Shown here piece after piece: positions 1 through 8,195 of a DNA stretch of 64,000 nucleotides (its first letter is position 1; every line of letters begins with the position of its first letter). Position numbers and translations under genes: made by a program. A model generated the notes under the pieces. The model worked only from the letters and a program-made list of their open reading frames with translations, ran no database searches and was not told the DNA's origin. The stretch covers positions 186,001 through 250,000 of the forward strand of contig NZ_LMJY01000017.1 of assembly GCF_001421325.1 (NCBI RefSeq), written 5' to 3'. The stretch comes from Novosphingobium sp. Leaf2. Lineage in GTDB: Bacteria > Pseudomonadota > Alphaproteobacteria > Sphingomonadales > Sphingomonadaceae.

Positions 1-250
1 GCAGCGCAGGCACGCTTTGCCCGGCCGGAAAATGGCCGATTCGGTGCGTACCGGGCGGCGGGGGATCGGTGGCCAGCGCCGTCACGATGCGATCGACCAC
101 ACGGTCAGCGCGTTCGGCGGTGACGTCCGCGCTGCGCTGCAGGCCTGCCAGCAACGATGCCGCCAGCGCCGCGGCTGCGATGCCCAGCACCAGCACGCTG
201 AAGATGCGCCCGGCCATCGAATCGATGAACCCGCGAAGCGCGCCTAACAC
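1..250 (-). CDS. Sensor histidine kinase, N-terminal part (cut by window edge)
   Basis: An open frame begins at a GTG (250-248) that overlaps the stop codon of the response-regulator gene and runs off the left edge without a stop. The first 80 residues show a short basic N-terminus, one hydrophobic segment (about residues 15-37, rich in A, L, V) and then a polar stretch with a PPPP run, as expected for the first membrane helix and start of the periplasmic sensor region of a two-component kinase. No kinase motif lies inside the window, so the identification rests on position: the frame is translationally coupled, downstream of an OmpR-family regulator on the same strand. The ligand is unknown. 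Confidence 0.6.
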   Translation of the reverse strand, partial: MLGALRGFIDSMAGRIFSVLVLGIAAAALAASLLAGLQRSADVTAERADRVVDRIVTALATDPPPPGTHRIGHFPAGQSVPAL

Positions 251-972
251 GGCGTTACCGCCTCGCTGAACACATAGCCGCGTCCGCGCACGGTCTTGAT
301 GATGGGTGACCCGTCCAGATCGTCACCCAGCTTCGCGCGCAGTCTGCTGACGCGCAGGTCGATCGAGCGATCGAGGGCGACATCGTCCGCGCCGCCGGTC
401 AGCCGGTGCAGCACCTCGCGCGGCAGCACTTCGCCGCGGTGGGCGATCAGGGTAGCCAGGAGGCGGTACTCGCTGCCCGAAAGCGCGACGACGGTGTCGT
501 TCGCGTCGATCAGGTGACGGCGGCGATGGTCCAGCCGCCAGGCACCGAAGCGCACCTCTTGCGCGTCCTCGGCCATTGGAGGCTCACCCAGGGGAATCGC
601 GGCGGTACGGCGAAGGACGCTGCGGATGCGGGCCAGCAATTCGCGCGGCTCGAAGGGCTTGGCCAGGTAATCGTCCGCGCCGATCTCCAGCCCGATCACC
701 CGGTCAATCGGATCGCCGCGCGCAGTCAGGATGATCACCGGCAGGGTGCCGGTGCGGCGCAGCCAGCGGCAGATATCCAGCCCGCTTTCACCTGGCAGGT
801 TGAGGTCCAGCACCACCAGCGCGATATCGCTGCTCCGGCCCAGCAGCGTGCGCAGCGCCGCGCCGTCGGCAGCGGTACTGGCCCGGTAGCCGTTTGCCTG
901 CAGCATGGTGGCGACCATCGCGGCGATATCCGGATCGTCTTCCACCACGGCGATGTGTGCGTTGTCGTGCAT
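244..972 (-). CDS. OmpR/PhoB-family two-component response regulator
   Basis: This is a 242-residue DNA-binding regulator. The N-terminal receiver domain (about 1-120) has the acidic pair EDD at 11-13, the phosphoacceptor D56 in VVLDLNLP, and conserved K105 in the LAKPFEP motif. The C-terminal winged helix (about 140-238) ends with the family hallmark RGRGYVF. I chose the ATG at 972 because AAGGG lies just upstream and the receiver domain begins directly after it; the frame stays open to 1173, but those extra residues are not family-like. The kinase gene follows with overlapping stop/start. The secreted proline-rich gene is divergent, sharing about 200 bp, so it is a plausible target. Confidence 0.9.
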   Translation of the reverse strand: MHDNAHIAVVEDDPDIAAMVATMLQANGYRASTAADGAALRTLLGRSSDIALVVLDLNLPGESGLDICRWLRRTGTLPVIILTARGDPIDRVIGLEIGADDYLAKPFEPRELLARIRSVLRRTAAIPLGEPPMAEDAQEVRFGAWRLDHRRRHLIDANDTVVALSGSEYRLLATLIAHRGEVLPREVLHRLTGGADDVALDRSIDLRVSRLRAKLGDDLDGSPIIKTVRGRGYVFSEAVTPC

Positions 973-1172
973 CGTGCCCTTGTGCATGAAATCCGGCACC
1001 GGAGGACGGATAAATCGTGTCGAACCCGCTCGTTCCGCATCGTTCGGTACATTTCGACATACGAGCGGGCGATTATGGATACGCTGCGACACGCAGCGCA
1101 CAGATCCCGCCACATTTCGGCCCGATCTCTTTGCTTGCGCCCGCCGAAGGGCGATGTTGATAGGACAGACCA

Positions 1173-1580
1173 ATGAGAAACCTCCTGACCGGCCTGACGA
1201 TCATGACCGTCAGCGCTTTGGGCTTCGCGGGATCGGCCATCGCCCAGGTGCCCGTGCCGCCGGCCGCCATGGGGAATCGCGGTGACATGCCGCCGCCCCC
1301 GCCGCCGCGTGATGACCAGTGCCGCGTCGGACCTGGACGCGGGATGGGGCCACGCTCCGGCCCGCGCGGTGACCTGCCCCCGCCACCCCCGCCGCCTCCA
1401 GGCGCACGTGGCGATGCACCCCCGCCCCCGCCACCCCCGCCGCCTCCAGGCGCACGTGGCGACGCACCGCCACCCCCACCGCCCCCGCCGCCGGGTGCGC
1501 GTGGTGACGCACCGCCCCCACCGCCCCCGGCCCCATGCGATGCGCCGCCACCGCCGCCTGCTGCTCCGCCTGAGGCATAA
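1173..1580 (+). CDS. Secreted proline-rich repeat protein
   Basis: This is a 135-residue protein of unknown function. Residues 1-25 form a signal peptide with a hydrophobic core and a likely cleavage after AIAQ. The mature part is almost wholly low complexity: runs of 6-10 prolines separated by the spacer GARGDA, present three times, plus one variant, GPRGDL. The DNA repeat period varies with proline count, which suggests slippage or unequal recombination. Two cysteines lie in the mature chain. It is divergent from the OmpR-type regulator and followed by a hairpin. The GC-rich repeat opens long spurious frames on both strands, but only this frame has a signal peptide. A periplasmic or envelope-spanning spacer role is speculation. 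Confidence 0.65.
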   Translation: MRNLLTGLTIMTVSALGFAGSAIAQVPVPPAAMGNRGDMPPPPPPRDDQCRVGPGRGMGPRSGPRGDLPPPPPPPPGARGDAPPPPPPPPPPGARGDAPPPPPPPPPGARGDAPPPPPPAPCDAPPPPPAAPPEA

Positions 1581-1589
1581 AACGACAAA

Positions 1590-1619
1590 TGGGCGCCCGG
1601 TCTTATGACTGGGCACCCA
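1590..1619 (+). terminator. Hairpin after the proline-rich gene
   Basis: Two 13-nt arms (1590-1602 and 1607-1619) pair around the loop TTAT, with two G-U or mismatch positions. It starts 10 nt after the stop codon. No T-run follows, so it may be a weak terminator or an mRNA 3'-end stabiliser. Confidence 0.45.
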
Positions 1620-1670
1620 CTGCTATGTTGATGGCGTGAGGCGCGCGACGCGCGGGCCAAGCCCCGGCGA

Positions 1671-2078
1671 TCAGGTGCGCGTGGTTGCGATCGCTTCGAT
1701 CTCGATCAGGAAATCGGGCAGGGCCAGTGTCTGCACGCCAACGATGGTGTTGGCCGCCGGCACCGCATCGCCATAGAATGCGGCAAGCTCCGCGCCGATG
1801 GGGCCAAGCATCGACGGCTCGTAATTGACCACGAACGTGCGCAGCCGCAGTACCTGCTCGGGCCCGATGTTCAGCGCGGCGAGCACCTGCCCGATGTTGG
1901 CCAGCGCCTGGCGGGCCTGCAGGCCTATGTCATTGCCGCCAACCACGGTGTAATCCTTGTCCCAAGCCACCTGCCCGGACAAGTGGACCGTGCCGGACGC
2001 CTCATCCACGGTGGCGTGCGAGAAGCCGTACTGGACGCTGCCGTACAGCGTTTCGGGATTGATGCGGGTGCTGGTCAT
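1671..2078 (-). CDS. Rid (YjgF/YER057c/UK114) family protein
   Basis: This 135-residue protein has the usual length and fold signature of Rid proteins: an HLSGQVAWD strand, the ALANIGQVLAALN helix and the C-terminal LIEIEAIA strand. RidA proper hydrolyses reactive imines or enamines released by amino-acid-oxidising enzymes, using an arginine before the LP of the C-terminal region. Here the equivalent position reads TLALP (A119), so the protein belongs to one of the arginine-lacking Rid subgroups and may have a different substrate. It is the last gene of a minus-strand cluster containing a flavin amine dehydrogenase, which fits a role in handling its imine product. Confidence 0.85.
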   Translation of the reverse strand: MTSTRINPETLYGSVQYGFSHATVDEASGTVHLSGQVAWDKDYTVVGGNDIGLQARQALANIGQVLAALNIGPEQVLRLRTFVVNYEPSMLGPIGAELAAFYGDAVPAANTIVGVQTLALPDFLIEIEAIATTRT

Positions 2079-2102
2079 GCTGTGGCGCTCCGATGGAAAG
2101 GG

Positions 2103-2591
2103 TCAGTCGACGATCTCAAGCTGGTGGCCCCAGGGATCGAGGATGTAGAGGTTCTTCTTGCCGGCCAGCGGCCCCTCGGTGATCTCGATAACCTCCAAGG
2201 GCGTGCAGCCATGCGCTGCCAGATAAGCCGAGGCCTGATCGACATCGGCGACTCGCAGGCCCAGATGGTGACCACCTAGATCGCAGTTGCGCGGCAAGGT
2301 AGCGGTGCGGTCCGCCGGCTTGTCGTACTGCACGAGCTGGAAATTCAGCGTACTGGTCAGCTTGAGCATGATGAGGGTGAGGCAGGCGCCGGGCACGTTG
2401 ACGTGCGTGTCCATCCAGTCGCGCCCGTCCGCGCCCACCGGAATGTCCGCCGCATCCAGCGGCCCCATGCGAAACAGTTCGGTCGCGCCGAACACGTCGA
2501 TGTAGAACTGCGCCACCGCGTTGGCATCGTTGACGGTCCAGGAAACGTGGTCAGCCTCGAAAACGGGACGGTCAGCGGCGGGGTCGGACAT
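2103..2591 (-). CDS. VOC (glyoxalase/extradiol dioxygenase fold) family protein
   Basis: This 162-residue protein has two beta-alpha-beta-beta-beta modules typical of the vicinal oxygen chelate fold. The first begins with DHVSWTV and the second with GHHLGLRV; the C-terminal LYILDPWGHQLEIVD supplies the usual glutamate. Putative metal ligands are the histidine near residue 11, H in GHHLGLRV and E near the end. I chose the start at 2591 because the VOC domain begins about ten residues later; upstream codons are not family-like. It lies 25 nt before the Rid gene and 80 nt after a TTGC-N7-GCAA operator, so the two genes probably form one unit. The substrate cannot be told from sequence. Confidence 0.8.
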   Translation of the reverse strand: MSDPAADRPVFEADHVSWTVNDANAVAQFYIDVFGATELFRMGPLDAADIPVGADGRDWMDTHVNVPGACLTLIMLKLTSTLNFQLVQYDKPADRTATLPRNCDLGGHHLGLRVADVDQASAYLAAHGCTPLEVIEITEGPLAGKKNLYILDPWGHQLEIVD

Positions 2592-2670
2592 CGGCGGTTC
2601 TTTCGTGCTGGATTCGCGACGCAGCCTACGCCGCCCATCGGGCTCGGCAATGGCGTGCTTCGCGCCGCTT

Positions 2671-2689
2671 CGTTGCAGCTGGCGCAACA
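2671..2689. promoter_or_regulatory. Putative LysR operator, copy A
   Basis: CGTTGC-N7-GCAACA contains the perfect inverted repeat TTGC-N7-GCAA and the LysR-type T-N11-A signature. It lies 80-98 bp upstream of the VOC start, in the gap after the FAD-dehydrogenase gene. Three related sites are at 6678, 8532 and 14477. Confidence 0.6.
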
Positions 2690-2699
2690 TTGCGGCGCG

Positions 2700-4106
2700 T
2701 CATTCCGCGTGATCGAGCAGGTCGGCGATGGACACGGCGCGGGCCGGGAAGCGCGGGCGAAACCCGGCCACCACCGCTTCCGGGCAGCCGCGCCGGGCGG
2801 CGATGCGGCGAATGACCGCGTGTTCGCACGTCCGGCCCTGACACAGGCCCATACCCACCCGGCAGCGCAACTTGATCGCGCTGGCGCCGAAGCTGTCACC
2901 CAGCGCGGCGGCATCGGCGATGGCCCGGTCCACATCGGCGGCGGCGATATCCTCGCAGCGGCACAGCAGCGTATCGGCGGCGGCTTTCGGCAGCCAGGGT
3001 CGCGGGTTTGCCACCGCGCGCAGAAGGTCGATGAAGCCCTGCATCGCGGCGCGTGCGCGGCGCGGCGCGCGCATGGCGGCGTGCGCCTGGCTCGGTGTGA
3101 GTGCGCCGGCATCCTGCGCGGCGGCAAGGCCCGCGATCGCCCCTTGCGCCATCGCCGCATCGCTGCCGGCAACGCCCGTCGTTTCACCCGCAACATACAG
3201 CCCCGGCACCGAGGCGCGCATCGCATCGTCGTGCACGGCTTCCCAGCCGCCGGCAGGGTCCGACCAGCGCATTGTTGCGCCAACTTGGCGTGGCAGGTCG
3301 GCCTGCGGCAGAAAGCCGTAGCACATGGCCGCAACTTCGCACGGCAGCGCGGTGCCGTCCGCCAGCCGCACGTGGGTGACGGCATCGGCGCCCTCGCAGG
3401 CGATGACCGGACTGGCGTAGCGCACCGGCACACCGTGGCGGCGCAGCGCTGCCATGCCCGCCGCAGCCGCCGCCAGCGGGCCGGGCGTGCGCACCGCGCG
3501 GGGCAGGTGCGCCAGCGCCGCCTTTGCCATGGCGGCGAAGGGCTGTGCAAAGCACACCGCCTCCACCTGGCCACCGGCCGCCACGATCTGCTGCGCCAGC
3601 ACGATCATCAGCGGATGGGTGCCGAACAGGACGATGCGCTGGCCGGGCAGCACCTGCTGCGCCTTGATCAGCGTCTGCACCGATCCCGCGCTCATGACGC
3701 CGGGCAAAGTCCAGCCCGGCAGCGCAACCGGCATGTCGTAGCAGCCGCCCGCGATGATGACGCGCGCCGCCGCGATGTGCTCTAACCCGCCGCCGGTGCC
3801 GGACAGGGTCAGCCCAAAGCCGTCGGCCTGTGCGCAGGGCGTAATGCCCAGGACCGAGCGGCAACCCAGCCAGTGCAGGCGCGGGTCGGCCTCCACCCGG
3901 CGGAGCAGGGCGCGCCCCGTGCGATACGGCGCACCGCTCAACCAGCCGGGCACTGAAAAACCGGTAGGCGGCTGGCGCAGGATCTGGCCGCCCGGGCGCT
4001 GCTGCTCGTCGATCACGCAGGTGTTCAGGCCCGCCGCGATCGTGCGCTCGGCAGCGGCAAGACCGGCGGGGCCGCCGCCGACGATAGCGATATCGTAGCC
4101 GGTCAC
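2700..4106 (-). CDS. FAD/NAD(P)-binding oxidoreductase subunit with BFD-type 2Fe-2S region (HcnB / hydroxyproline dehydrogenase alpha-like)
   Basis: This 468-residue flavoprotein opens with a Rossmann motif, DIAIVGGGPAGLAAAE. It has a central second nucleotide-binding region (GQRIVLFGTHPL) and the FAD-closing motif GLYVAGETTGVAGSDAAMAQG. The C-terminal 90 residues carry a cysteine cluster (CRCED ... CRVGMGLCQGRTC) of the BFD type that binds 2Fe-2S. This is the layout of HcnB, opine oxidase A and the alpha subunit of D-hydroxyproline dehydrogenase. The GTG start overlaps the stop of the small ferredoxin-like gene by 3 nt. The three subunits probably form a membrane-associated complex that oxidises an amine or imino acid and passes electrons to quinone. 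Confidence 0.85.
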   Translation of the reverse strand: MTGYDIAIVGGGPAGLAAAERTIAAGLNTCVIDEQQRPGGQILRQPPTGFSVPGWLSGAPYRTGRALLRRVEADPRLHWLGCRSVLGITPCAQADGFGLTLSGTGGGLEHIAAARVIIAGGCYDMPVALPGWTLPGVMSAGSVQTLIKAQQVLPGQRIVLFGTHPLMIVLAQQIVAAGGQVEAVCFAQPFAAMAKAALAHLPRAVRTPGPLAAAAAGMAALRRHGVPVRYASPVIACEGADAVTHVRLADGTALPCEVAAMCYGFLPQADLPRQVGATMRWSDPAGGWEAVHDDAMRASVPGLYVAGETTGVAGSDAAMAQGAIAGLAAAQDAGALTPSQAHAAMRAPRRARAAMQGFIDLLRAVANPRPWLPKAAADTLLCRCEDIAAADVDRAIADAAALGDSFGASAIKLRCRVGMGLCQGRTCEHAVIRRIAARRGCPEAVVAGFRPRFPARAVSIADLLDHAE

Positions 4107-4414
4107 GTCATCGCCTCCGGCGCTGGTTGAGGCGGCCGCGTGCGAACCTGCATGCCGGGCTCCACCGGGATCAGGCAGGCGCGCAGGCGGCGCCATGCGC
4201 CATCATCGCGTGCCACCCACACCGTGCATTCGCTGCAGGTGCCCATGTTGCAGAACATGCCCCGCGCCTGGCCCGCCCGGTCGTCTCGAAAGCGGCGGGA
4301 AACGGCAAGGACGGCAACGGCCAGCGTTTCGCCGGGGTGGACCTGCACCGCGGCACCGTCGATCGTGATGGCGATGGGGGCAGGGCGGGTGACGCCCGCT
4401 TCGATACGCTTCAC
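4103..4414 (-). CDS. Small 2Fe-2S subunit (HcnA / hydroxyproline dehydrogenase gamma-like)
   Basis: This 103-residue ferredoxin-like protein matches HcnA in length. It shows the plant-type 2Fe-2S pattern: a first beta hairpin with VHPGETLAVAVLA, then a cysteine cluster CNMGTCSEC around residues 55-63 and a last cysteine in LRACLIPV. It is encoded between the two flavoprotein subunits with overlapping starts and stops on both sides, so equimolar translation is likely. Its role is electron transfer between the flavins of the flanking subunits. Confidence 0.85.
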   Translation of the reverse strand: MKRIEAGVTRPAPIAITIDGAAVQVHPGETLAVAVLAVSRRFRDDRAGQARGMFCNMGTCSECTVWVARDDGAWRRLRACLIPVEPGMQVRTRPPQPAPEAMT

Positions 4415-5625
4415 GGCAGCACCGCAAAGGCATCAAGGTGGGCAAAGCGGCGCGGCGTGAACATCGCCAGTTCCTCAGGCGCGGCGCCGTCCGCGATAGT
4501 CTGGGCCAGCAGCCGCGCCAGCGTTGGCCCCAGTGTAAACAGCGAGCCGCCAGCGGCCACGAACAGGCCAGGCGCTGCCGGCACTTCGCCAACGATAGGC
4601 AACTGGTCGGCAGAGATACACGTCATGCCTGTCCAGGTGCGCAGCAGGGCCTGACCGGCGATCGCGGGCATGACCCGGCGCGCGACTTCAAGATTGGCGC
4701 GCAGATTGGCCGGTTCGACCAGCGGCGGCGAATCGAGATCGGGAGACCCGTCAGCCCGGCGGGCCAGACGCGAAGGCCAACCTCCGCCGATCAGGAAGTT
4801 GCCGTCCTCGGTCTGCTTCATCGACAAGCGCTTGCCGCCATGCTGGATGAGGAACGGCAGGGTCGGCGCGGCGCGGTCGGTCACGCTCATCATCAGCGGG
4901 GCGGGATACAGCGGCACGTTGAGGCCAAGCAGGCCAGCCAGCCGGGGCACCCAATGGCCCGCCGCCAGCAGGATGCGCGGAACCCGAACCCGTGTTTCGC
5001 CGTCAGGTCCGTCCAGCACCGCCTGATACGTGCCGTCACGCGCCATGGTGAGGGCTTTGAGGGCGGTGCCGACGCGGATCACTGCACCCCGGCCTTGCGC
5101 GCCGGTGGCGAAGGCGTCCACCAGAATGCGCGGGTTCGCGTGGCCTTCCCCCGCCAGCCACGCCGCGCCTGCCAGCGCCGGTGAGAGGCAGGGTGCGCGC
5201 TCGCGCAGGGCTGCGCCGTCCAGCATCTGCGAGGGCAGGCCCAGCGCATTTTCCCGCTCTACCTTGAAGGCGAGGAGCGCCATGTCCGCCTCGGTCTCGG
5301 CAACCATCAGGCCGCCGTGCATCGCGATGTCGAGCGGGCGGGCCAGCAGGTCTTCAAGCCCGCGCCAATCGGCGATCGCCAGCCGGTTGAGCGAGACGAT
5401 CCGCGCGCCGTCGGCTGCCGCCTGCTCGCCTTGTTCCAGGAAGCGGCGCTCGATCTGGAAATGGAGCGAGCCCGCGTTCTGGCCCGATGCGCCCGCGTTC
5501 AGGTGCCCGCGCTCGATCAGCAGCACCTTGAGGCCAAGGCGGGCAAGGTGCCACGCAGCCGCGCTGCCGACGAGACCTCCGCCAACGATCAGGATATCGA
5601 ATTGGGACGTCTCGCCGTGCATCAT
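4411..5625 (-). CDS. FAD-dependent amine/amino-acid oxidase subunit (HcnC/DAO-like, beta)
   Basis: This 404-residue DAO-fold flavoenzyme has the motif DILIVGGGLVGSAAAWHLARLG at the N-terminus, the early GASGQNAGSLH stretch and the C-terminal ADQLPIVGEVP. It resembles HcnC, OoxB and the beta subunit of D-hydroxyproline dehydrogenase, the catalytic subunit that dehydrogenates the C-N bond. The ATG at 5625 overlaps the stop of the DapA-like gene (TGATG); a long upstream extension in the same frame is non-coding. Glycine, hydroxyproline, sarcosine and opines are all used within the family, so the substrate is open. The neighbouring DapA-family protein makes a hydroxyproline-type imino acid the best guess. 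Confidence 0.85.
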   Translation of the reverse strand: MMHGETSQFDILIVGGGLVGSAAAWHLARLGLKVLLIERGHLNAGASGQNAGSLHFQIERRFLEQGEQAAADGARIVSLNRLAIADWRGLEDLLARPLDIAMHGGLMVAETEADMALLAFKVERENALGLPSQMLDGAALRERAPCLSPALAGAAWLAGEGHANPRILVDAFATGAQGRGAVIRVGTALKALTMARDGTYQAVLDGPDGETRVRVPRILLAAGHWVPRLAGLLGLNVPLYPAPLMMSVTDRAAPTLPFLIQHGGKRLSMKQTEDGNFLIGGGWPSRLARRADGSPDLDSPPLVEPANLRANLEVARRVMPAIAGQALLRTWTGMTCISADQLPIVGEVPAAPGLFVAAGGSLFTLGPTLARLLAQTIADGAAPEELAMFTPRRFAHLDAFAVLP

Positions 5626-6551
5626 CACAGCATATCGAGTTTCCGCAGCGTCTCGGCAATGCTTTCGCGATCCGCATCGCCAACCGCCCGCAACGGCTTG
5701 CGCACCGGGCCACCGGGAACGCCCATCGCATCCAGCGCGGCCTTGAGGATGGCGGGGCCGGAACCGAACTTGCCCACGAGGTCGGGCGTGTACCATTCTT
5801 CCATCAGCACGCGGTCCTTGGCGCCGCATTCGCGTGCGCCTTCGATGTCGCCAGCCCACAACTTGTCATAAAAGCCGGTCTGGTTACGGCCCAGCACGCC
5901 GCCGGCACCCATCGTGCCATCGCCGCCGTGGACGCGCAGCATCGTCAAACCCAGTTCGTCCATCGGATAGCCGAACACGCGCACTTGTTCGCCCAGCGCG
6001 AACACGGTTTCCATGAAATGGGTGAAGCGCGGCGTCGATTGCTTGATGGCGACCACGGCGTCGATGTCGGCAAGGCGCTGCAGCAGGTCCAGCGGCATGT
6101 CGATCCCGGTGCCCGGAGGCCAGTTGTAAACGCAGATCGGCAGGTCGATCGCCGCGCCCACTTCCTCGTAAAAGCCTACGATCTCGTCGGGCAGCGGGCG
6201 CACATAGGGTGGCGGCGTGATCAGCACGCCTTCGAACCCGGCATCGGCGGCGGCCTGCGCATAGCCGATCGTCTCGCGCGCGGTAAAGCTGGAGCAGCCG
6301 GCGATCAGCGGCACGCGCTTGCTCATCTGGTCACCCGCCAGCTGGAACAGGCGCTTGCGCTCGTCGGGGCGCATGCTGGTCCATTCCCCGGTCGTGCCGG
6401 CGATCACCAGACCATGCATGCCCTGATCGACAAGCCATTCGAGCAGCAGGCCAAGCCCGCGCTCGTCCAGCGTATCCTCGTCGACGAACGGGGTGGTGAT
6501 GGCGGGAATGTAGCCCTGCCAGCTGACCCGCGACCGTTTGCTGACTGCCAT
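5625..6551 (-). CDS. DapA/NanA-family lyase or deaminase
   Basis: This 308-residue class I aldolase-fold enzyme has GTTGEW at 52-57, the catalytic tyrosine Y142 in VYNWP and the Schiff-base lysine K170 in VVAIKQS. Members act as dihydrodipicolinate synthase, sialate lyase, 2-keto-3-deoxy sugar dehydratase or pyrroline-4-hydroxy-2-carboxylate deaminase. Directly upstream of a three-subunit amine dehydrogenase, the last activity (next step after D-hydroxyproline oxidation) fits best, but no epimerase or ketoglutarate-semialdehyde dehydrogenase is present in the window. It is the first gene of its operon, with a putative LysR operator 127-145 bp upstream. Confidence 0.85.
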   Translation of the reverse strand: MAVSKRSRVSWQGYIPAITTPFVDEDTLDERGLGLLLEWLVDQGMHGLVIAGTTGEWTSMRPDERKRLFQLAGDQMSKRVPLIAGCSSFTARETIGYAQAAADAGFEGVLITPPPYVRPLPDEIVGFYEEVGAAIDLPICVYNWPPGTGIDMPLDLLQRLADIDAVVAIKQSTPRFTHFMETVFALGEQVRVFGYPMDELGLTMLRVHGGDGTMGAGGVLGRNQTGFYDKLWAGDIEGARECGAKDRVLMEEWYTPDLVGKFGSGPAILKAALDAMGVPGGPVRKPLRAVGDADRESIAETLRKLDML

Positions 6552-6677
6552 AGATTTTCCTTAGTTCCTGACCTGACGAACGGTGCAGGAGCAGCGCGAT
6601 CTCAGCCGCGATTGCCTCCCACCGCACAGCGTTGCCAGTGCGCAAGTTTTCCAACAATGGCGCTGATTGACCCAAAA

Positions 6678-6696
6678 CGTTGCGCCGCCTGCAACA
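6678..6696. promoter_or_regulatory. Putative LysR operator, copy B
   Basis: CGTTGC-N7-GCAACA, with perfect TTGC-N7-GCAA arms, lies 127-145 bp upstream of the DapA-family start in the gap downstream of the symporter gene. A looser TTGC-N6-GCAA lies about 50 bp closer to the gene, near 6624. Confidence 0.6.
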
Positions 6697-6740
6697 TCGG
6701 CGTCGCCGTCGATGGCCCGGAAATGTCGCCGGTCATCTGC

Positions 6741-8195
6741 TCAGGATGCGCGTAAAGGTGTGGCTCGTGCAGGGATCAGCAGGGTGAGGCTGACCGCCAC
6801 CAGCGCGTTTGCGAGCAGGGCGACGAGGCCGATTTCCCAATGCACAAACAGCGCCGCCGCCGCTGCCGTCAGTGCCGGAACCCACAAGATCGCATAGCCG
6901 GTGACCAGGCCCGCCAGGATGGCCCAGGGCTGGGTCCGACGCAGCAGGAACGCGCAATACACGCCGGGCGCCAGCATGCCGATCGCAGCGTAGGCCGACA
7001 AGCCGACCTCGACCAGCGAGCCGCTGGCGCCCAGTGTCAGGTACAGCGCGATAGCGGCGAATCCGATCATCGCAAGGCGTGAGGCCAGCAGTTCGCGGCG
7101 ATCGTCCATCGCGGGAAACAGCGGGCGCAGCACGTTGCGTCCGAAGATCGACCCGCAGGTGAGCAGCAACACCGATCCGGGCACCAGCGCGAGCAGCGAT
7201 GCGGTTCCCGCGAGCAGGCCCAGCACCCAGGCCGGATAGCGCTGCCCCACGAAGGCCAGCAGCAGCGCATTGGGATCACCGCCCGGCGCGGCGGTGCCGG
7301 CCAGCAATGCCGCAAACCCCAGCAGGATGATGAAGAAATACGAGAGGGAGTAGATCGGCTGCAACACCGCATTGCGGCGGATGGTGTCACCGCTGCCAGC
7401 GGAATAGCAAAGCTGGAACATGTGCGGAAAGATGTAGGTGCCAAGCGCCACGTTGATGGCAGAGGTGACCAGCCACGTGACGTCAAGGCCCAAAGCGGGC
7501 TTGAGGCCCGGAAACCGCGTGGCTTCGGGAAAGCGCTGCGCCACGCCATGGAACACGTCCAGCACGGAGGCTTCGCCCACCAGGCCCGCCACCGTCCATG
7601 CCAGCACGATCACCACGATCAACATCAGCACGTCCTTGACGCCCGCTGCAAACGCGGCCGAGCGCAGACCGGCGAGAAACACGAACAGCAGCATCGAGAC
7701 CACGGAAACGAAGGCCGCAGCCTCTTGGCTCACGGCGGGGCCGGCGGCCAGCCGCACCACCAGCGTGAGCGCGGTGACCTGGATCTGGACGTAGACGACC
7801 AGCGCCACCAGACCCGCTACGGCAACGCAGATGCCCAGCCAGGGGGCTTGATAGCGGTGCGCGAAAAAGTCCGCCTGGGTTACTAGGCCATGCCGGCGTC
7901 CGTAGGCGTGGATCAGCGGGGTCAGCCAGTACCCCACCGCCGCGGCCAGCGACACCGAACAGAACGCCAGATACGCTGGCGCGCCGTAAGCCCATGCGAA
8001 GCCGGAAATGCCCAGCACCGCGAAAGTGGTGTAGATTTCGCCTGCGTTGAGGAACCAGAACACCAGCGTGCCCAGCTTGCGCCCGCCCAGCGCCCACTCT
8101 TCCATGTTGCGCGCGGCCTGCTGGCGGCGGCGACCGTACAGCATCGAGCCAGCCACGGTGCCGCCCACGATCAGCAGGATGATGGTGAGGATCAT
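6741..8195 (-). CDS. Sodium:solute symporter (SSS family)
   Basis: This 484-residue inner-membrane transporter has about 13 hydrophobic helices. It shows the N-terminal NMEEWALGGRKLG stretch common in SSS proteins, with polar residues in the first helices (FWFLNAGEIYTTFAVLG). It probably imports an organic acid, amino acid or related solute with Na+. The start overlaps the stop of the DUF3311 gene by 4 nt; such small two-helix proteins commonly precede SSS symporters and are thought to be accessory subunits. Genomic position suggests it imports the substrate of the downstream dehydrogenase. Confidence 0.88.
   Translation of the reverse strand: MILTIILLIVGGTVAGSMLYGRRRQQAARNMEEWALGGRKLGTLVFWFLNAGEIYTTFAVLGISGFAWAYGAPAYLAFCSVSLAAAVGYWLTPLIHAYGRRHGLVTQADFFAHRYQAPWLGICVAVAGLVALVVYVQIQVTALTLVVRLAAGPAVSQEAAAFVSVVSMLLFVFLAGLRSAAFAAGVKDVLMLIVVIVLAWTVAGLVGEASVLDVFHGVAQRFPEATRFPGLKPALGLDVTWLVTSAINVALGTYIFPHMFQLCYSAGSGDTIRRNAVLQPIYSLSYFFIILLGFAALLAGTAAPGGDPNALLLAFVGQRYPAWVLGLLAGTASLLALVPGSVLLLTCGSIFGRNVLRPLFPAMDDRRELLASRLAMIGFAAIALYLTLGASGSLVEVGLSAYAAIGMLAPGVYCAFLLRRTQPWAILAGLVTGYAILWVPALTAAAAALFVHWEIGLVALLANALVAVSLTLLIPARATPLRAS

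Noticed and set aside
1073..1660. Large glycine- and alanine-rich frames antisense to the proline-rich gene
   Set aside because: Repeats of proline codons read as glycine on the other strand; only the plus frame has a signal peptide and a plausible start.
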